A DNA stretch of 53,221 bases. Origin: CALCKU01 sp964534845 (GTDB lineage: Bacteria; Pseudomonadota; Alphaproteobacteria; Caulobacterales; Maricaulaceae). The stretch's first letter is position 1. Every line of letters begins with the position of its first letter. The notes beneath the pieces were generated by a model. That model ran no database searches, was not told where the DNA came from, and saw only the letters and a program-made list of their open reading frames with translations. A program made the translations under genes and the position numbers. The stretch is from NCBI GenBank assembly GCA_964534845.1, contig CAZHPV010000011.1, forward strand, positions 1 to 53,221. The letters run 5' to 3'. This document shows positions 52,557 through 53,221 of this stretch, one piece after another.

Positions 52557-52835
52557 ATGGAGTTAATTGCTACAGCAATCAAGGAAAAATTGACAGAAAG
52601 TTTCAATCCGTCACACTTGGAAGTGATTGACGAGAGCTATAAACATGCCGGACATGCCGGTGCACAGGCACATGCCCGTGAACACGGGACGGGAGAAAGT
52701 CATTTCCACGTTACGATAAAGGCGGATATCTTCGAAAATATGTCCCGATTGGAACGTCATAGAGCCGTTATGGATGTCTTGTCGGACGAAATGAAGACGG
52801 TTCATGCTTTAAGACTTTCTGCTTCTGCACGCTAA
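52557..52835 (+). CDS. bolA: BolA family protein
   Basis: 92 residues. IKEKLTESFNPSHLEVIDES and FHVTIKADIFENMSRLERHR give the class II KH-like BolA fold, with the Cys/His positions expected for Fe-S partnership with a monothiol glutaredoxin. BolA proteins act in iron-sulfur handling and stress or shape regulation. It is divergent from the J-protein gene with a 40-base gap. Confidence 0.93.
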   Translation: MELIATAIKEKLTESFNPSHLEVIDESYKHAGHAGAQAHAREHGTGESHFHVTIKADIFENMSRLERHRAVMDVLSDEMKTVHALRLSASAR

Positions 52836-53093
52836 GGCTGTGTTTATATGCCGTAAGTAGAGAAAATCGGTCTAAAACCTGCATAAATCCGCAATTGAGC
52901 GCAATATGAATTAATTTTTGGTAAGGCGGTAAACCGTTAAGGCTGCGTAAATTTACACTTTGCTACGGTAAATCGTAATTAAATATTTAACTATGGGAGT
53001 AAATTACAGAGTGGCACTCTAGGTTAATTCCGAAAAGCCATAAAACTTCGGGCGTTATGATCAACTGTGGGGCGGCGAAAGCAGGAATAGCGT

Positions 53094-53221
53094 ATGAGAT
53101 ATTTATTAGTTACGGCCTCGGCACTTATATTTAGCGCGGGCCTTACAGCCTGCGGCGGCGGCGGGAGCAGTTCAAGCGGCTCAACAGGTGTAACTGTAAC
53201 ATCCCCGCCCCCTCCTCCACC
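53094..53221 (+). CDS. Lipoprotein, N-terminal part (cut by window end)
   Basis: ATG at 53094, then a signal peptide with lipobox LTAC followed by Gly- and Ser-rich (CGGGGSSSSGS) and Pro-rich residues; the rest lies outside the window. It is probably an outer-membrane or surface lipoprotein. Confidence 0.75.
   Translation, partial: MRYLLVTASALIFSAGLTACGGGGSSSSGSTGVTVTSPPPPP

Noticed and set aside
1..53221. tRNA, rRNA or CRISPR array
   Set aside because: Looked for clover-leaf-like or regularly repeated stretches by eye; none was convincing. A covariance-model scan would be decisive.

Overview
The window looks like a chromosomal segment of an alphaproteobacterium, most likely a marine Caulobacterales/Hyphomonadaceae-type organism. 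The evidence is the glnD-mutS pair, a PhoR/PhoU/PhoB block, FabA/FabB/FabI fatty-acid genes, bfd-bfr, a CobS/CobT pair beside a J-domain protein and BolA, and codon use of moderate GC. The genus assignment is inference. No rRNA, tRNA or CRISPR array was found. No gap without a gene exceeds about 300 bases.

The centre of interest is a complete Tn7-like transposon, 7111-19888 (12,778 bp). It sits inside comM (yifB) and splits the AAA+ domain between Walker A and Walker B. Both tips can be fixed to the base: each begins 5'-TGTA(C/G)AAATCC, both are flanked by the 5-bp duplication CCGCC (7106-7110 and 19889-19893), and removing the element with one copy restores the comM frame (MVGGG-VKAKPGE). 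The element carries tnsA-tnsB-tnsC-tniQ on the + strand. Facing tniQ, and overlapping its end, is a long gene with TnsE-like architecture.

The cargo is a divergent immune island. Leftward, probably one operon: a DUF2188 protein, a Cap15-type two-TM/beta-barrel effector, a CD-NTase, a small LRAT/NlpC-like protein with a C-terminal membrane segment, and then the TnsE-like gene. Rightward: an XRE repressor and an ImmA/IrrE-like metallopeptidase, which look like the CapH/CapP pair known to switch CBASS on after DNA damage. These are followed directly, in the same frame past the stop codon, by an exonuclease I (SbcB)-like gene, then a DUF4145 protein, and on the opposite strand a YfbU-domain protein near the right tip. 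The working model is a DNA-damage-gated CBASS carried by a comM-targeting transposon, with an ssDNA exonuclease coupled to the ssDNA-sensing protease and a target selector downstream of the effector genes.

Left of the transposon are glnD (partial), mutS, an AmpG-type permease and a PAS-receiver protein that has no kinase core. Right of it come the comM 5' part, cysK, moeB, a sulfotransferase-like protein, a hydroxyacid dehydrogenase, an SH3 protein, fabA-fabB, a LuxR solo, fabI, an MscS channel, a panE-like gene, a PL3-like pectate lyase, bfd and bfr with Fur-like boxes, a thioesterase, phoR / phoU-phoB with a Pho box, a tripartite RND efflux operon, an M13 peptidase, a DUF1287 protein, a J-protein/cobS/cobT/DUF3137 operon, bolA and the start of a lipoprotein.
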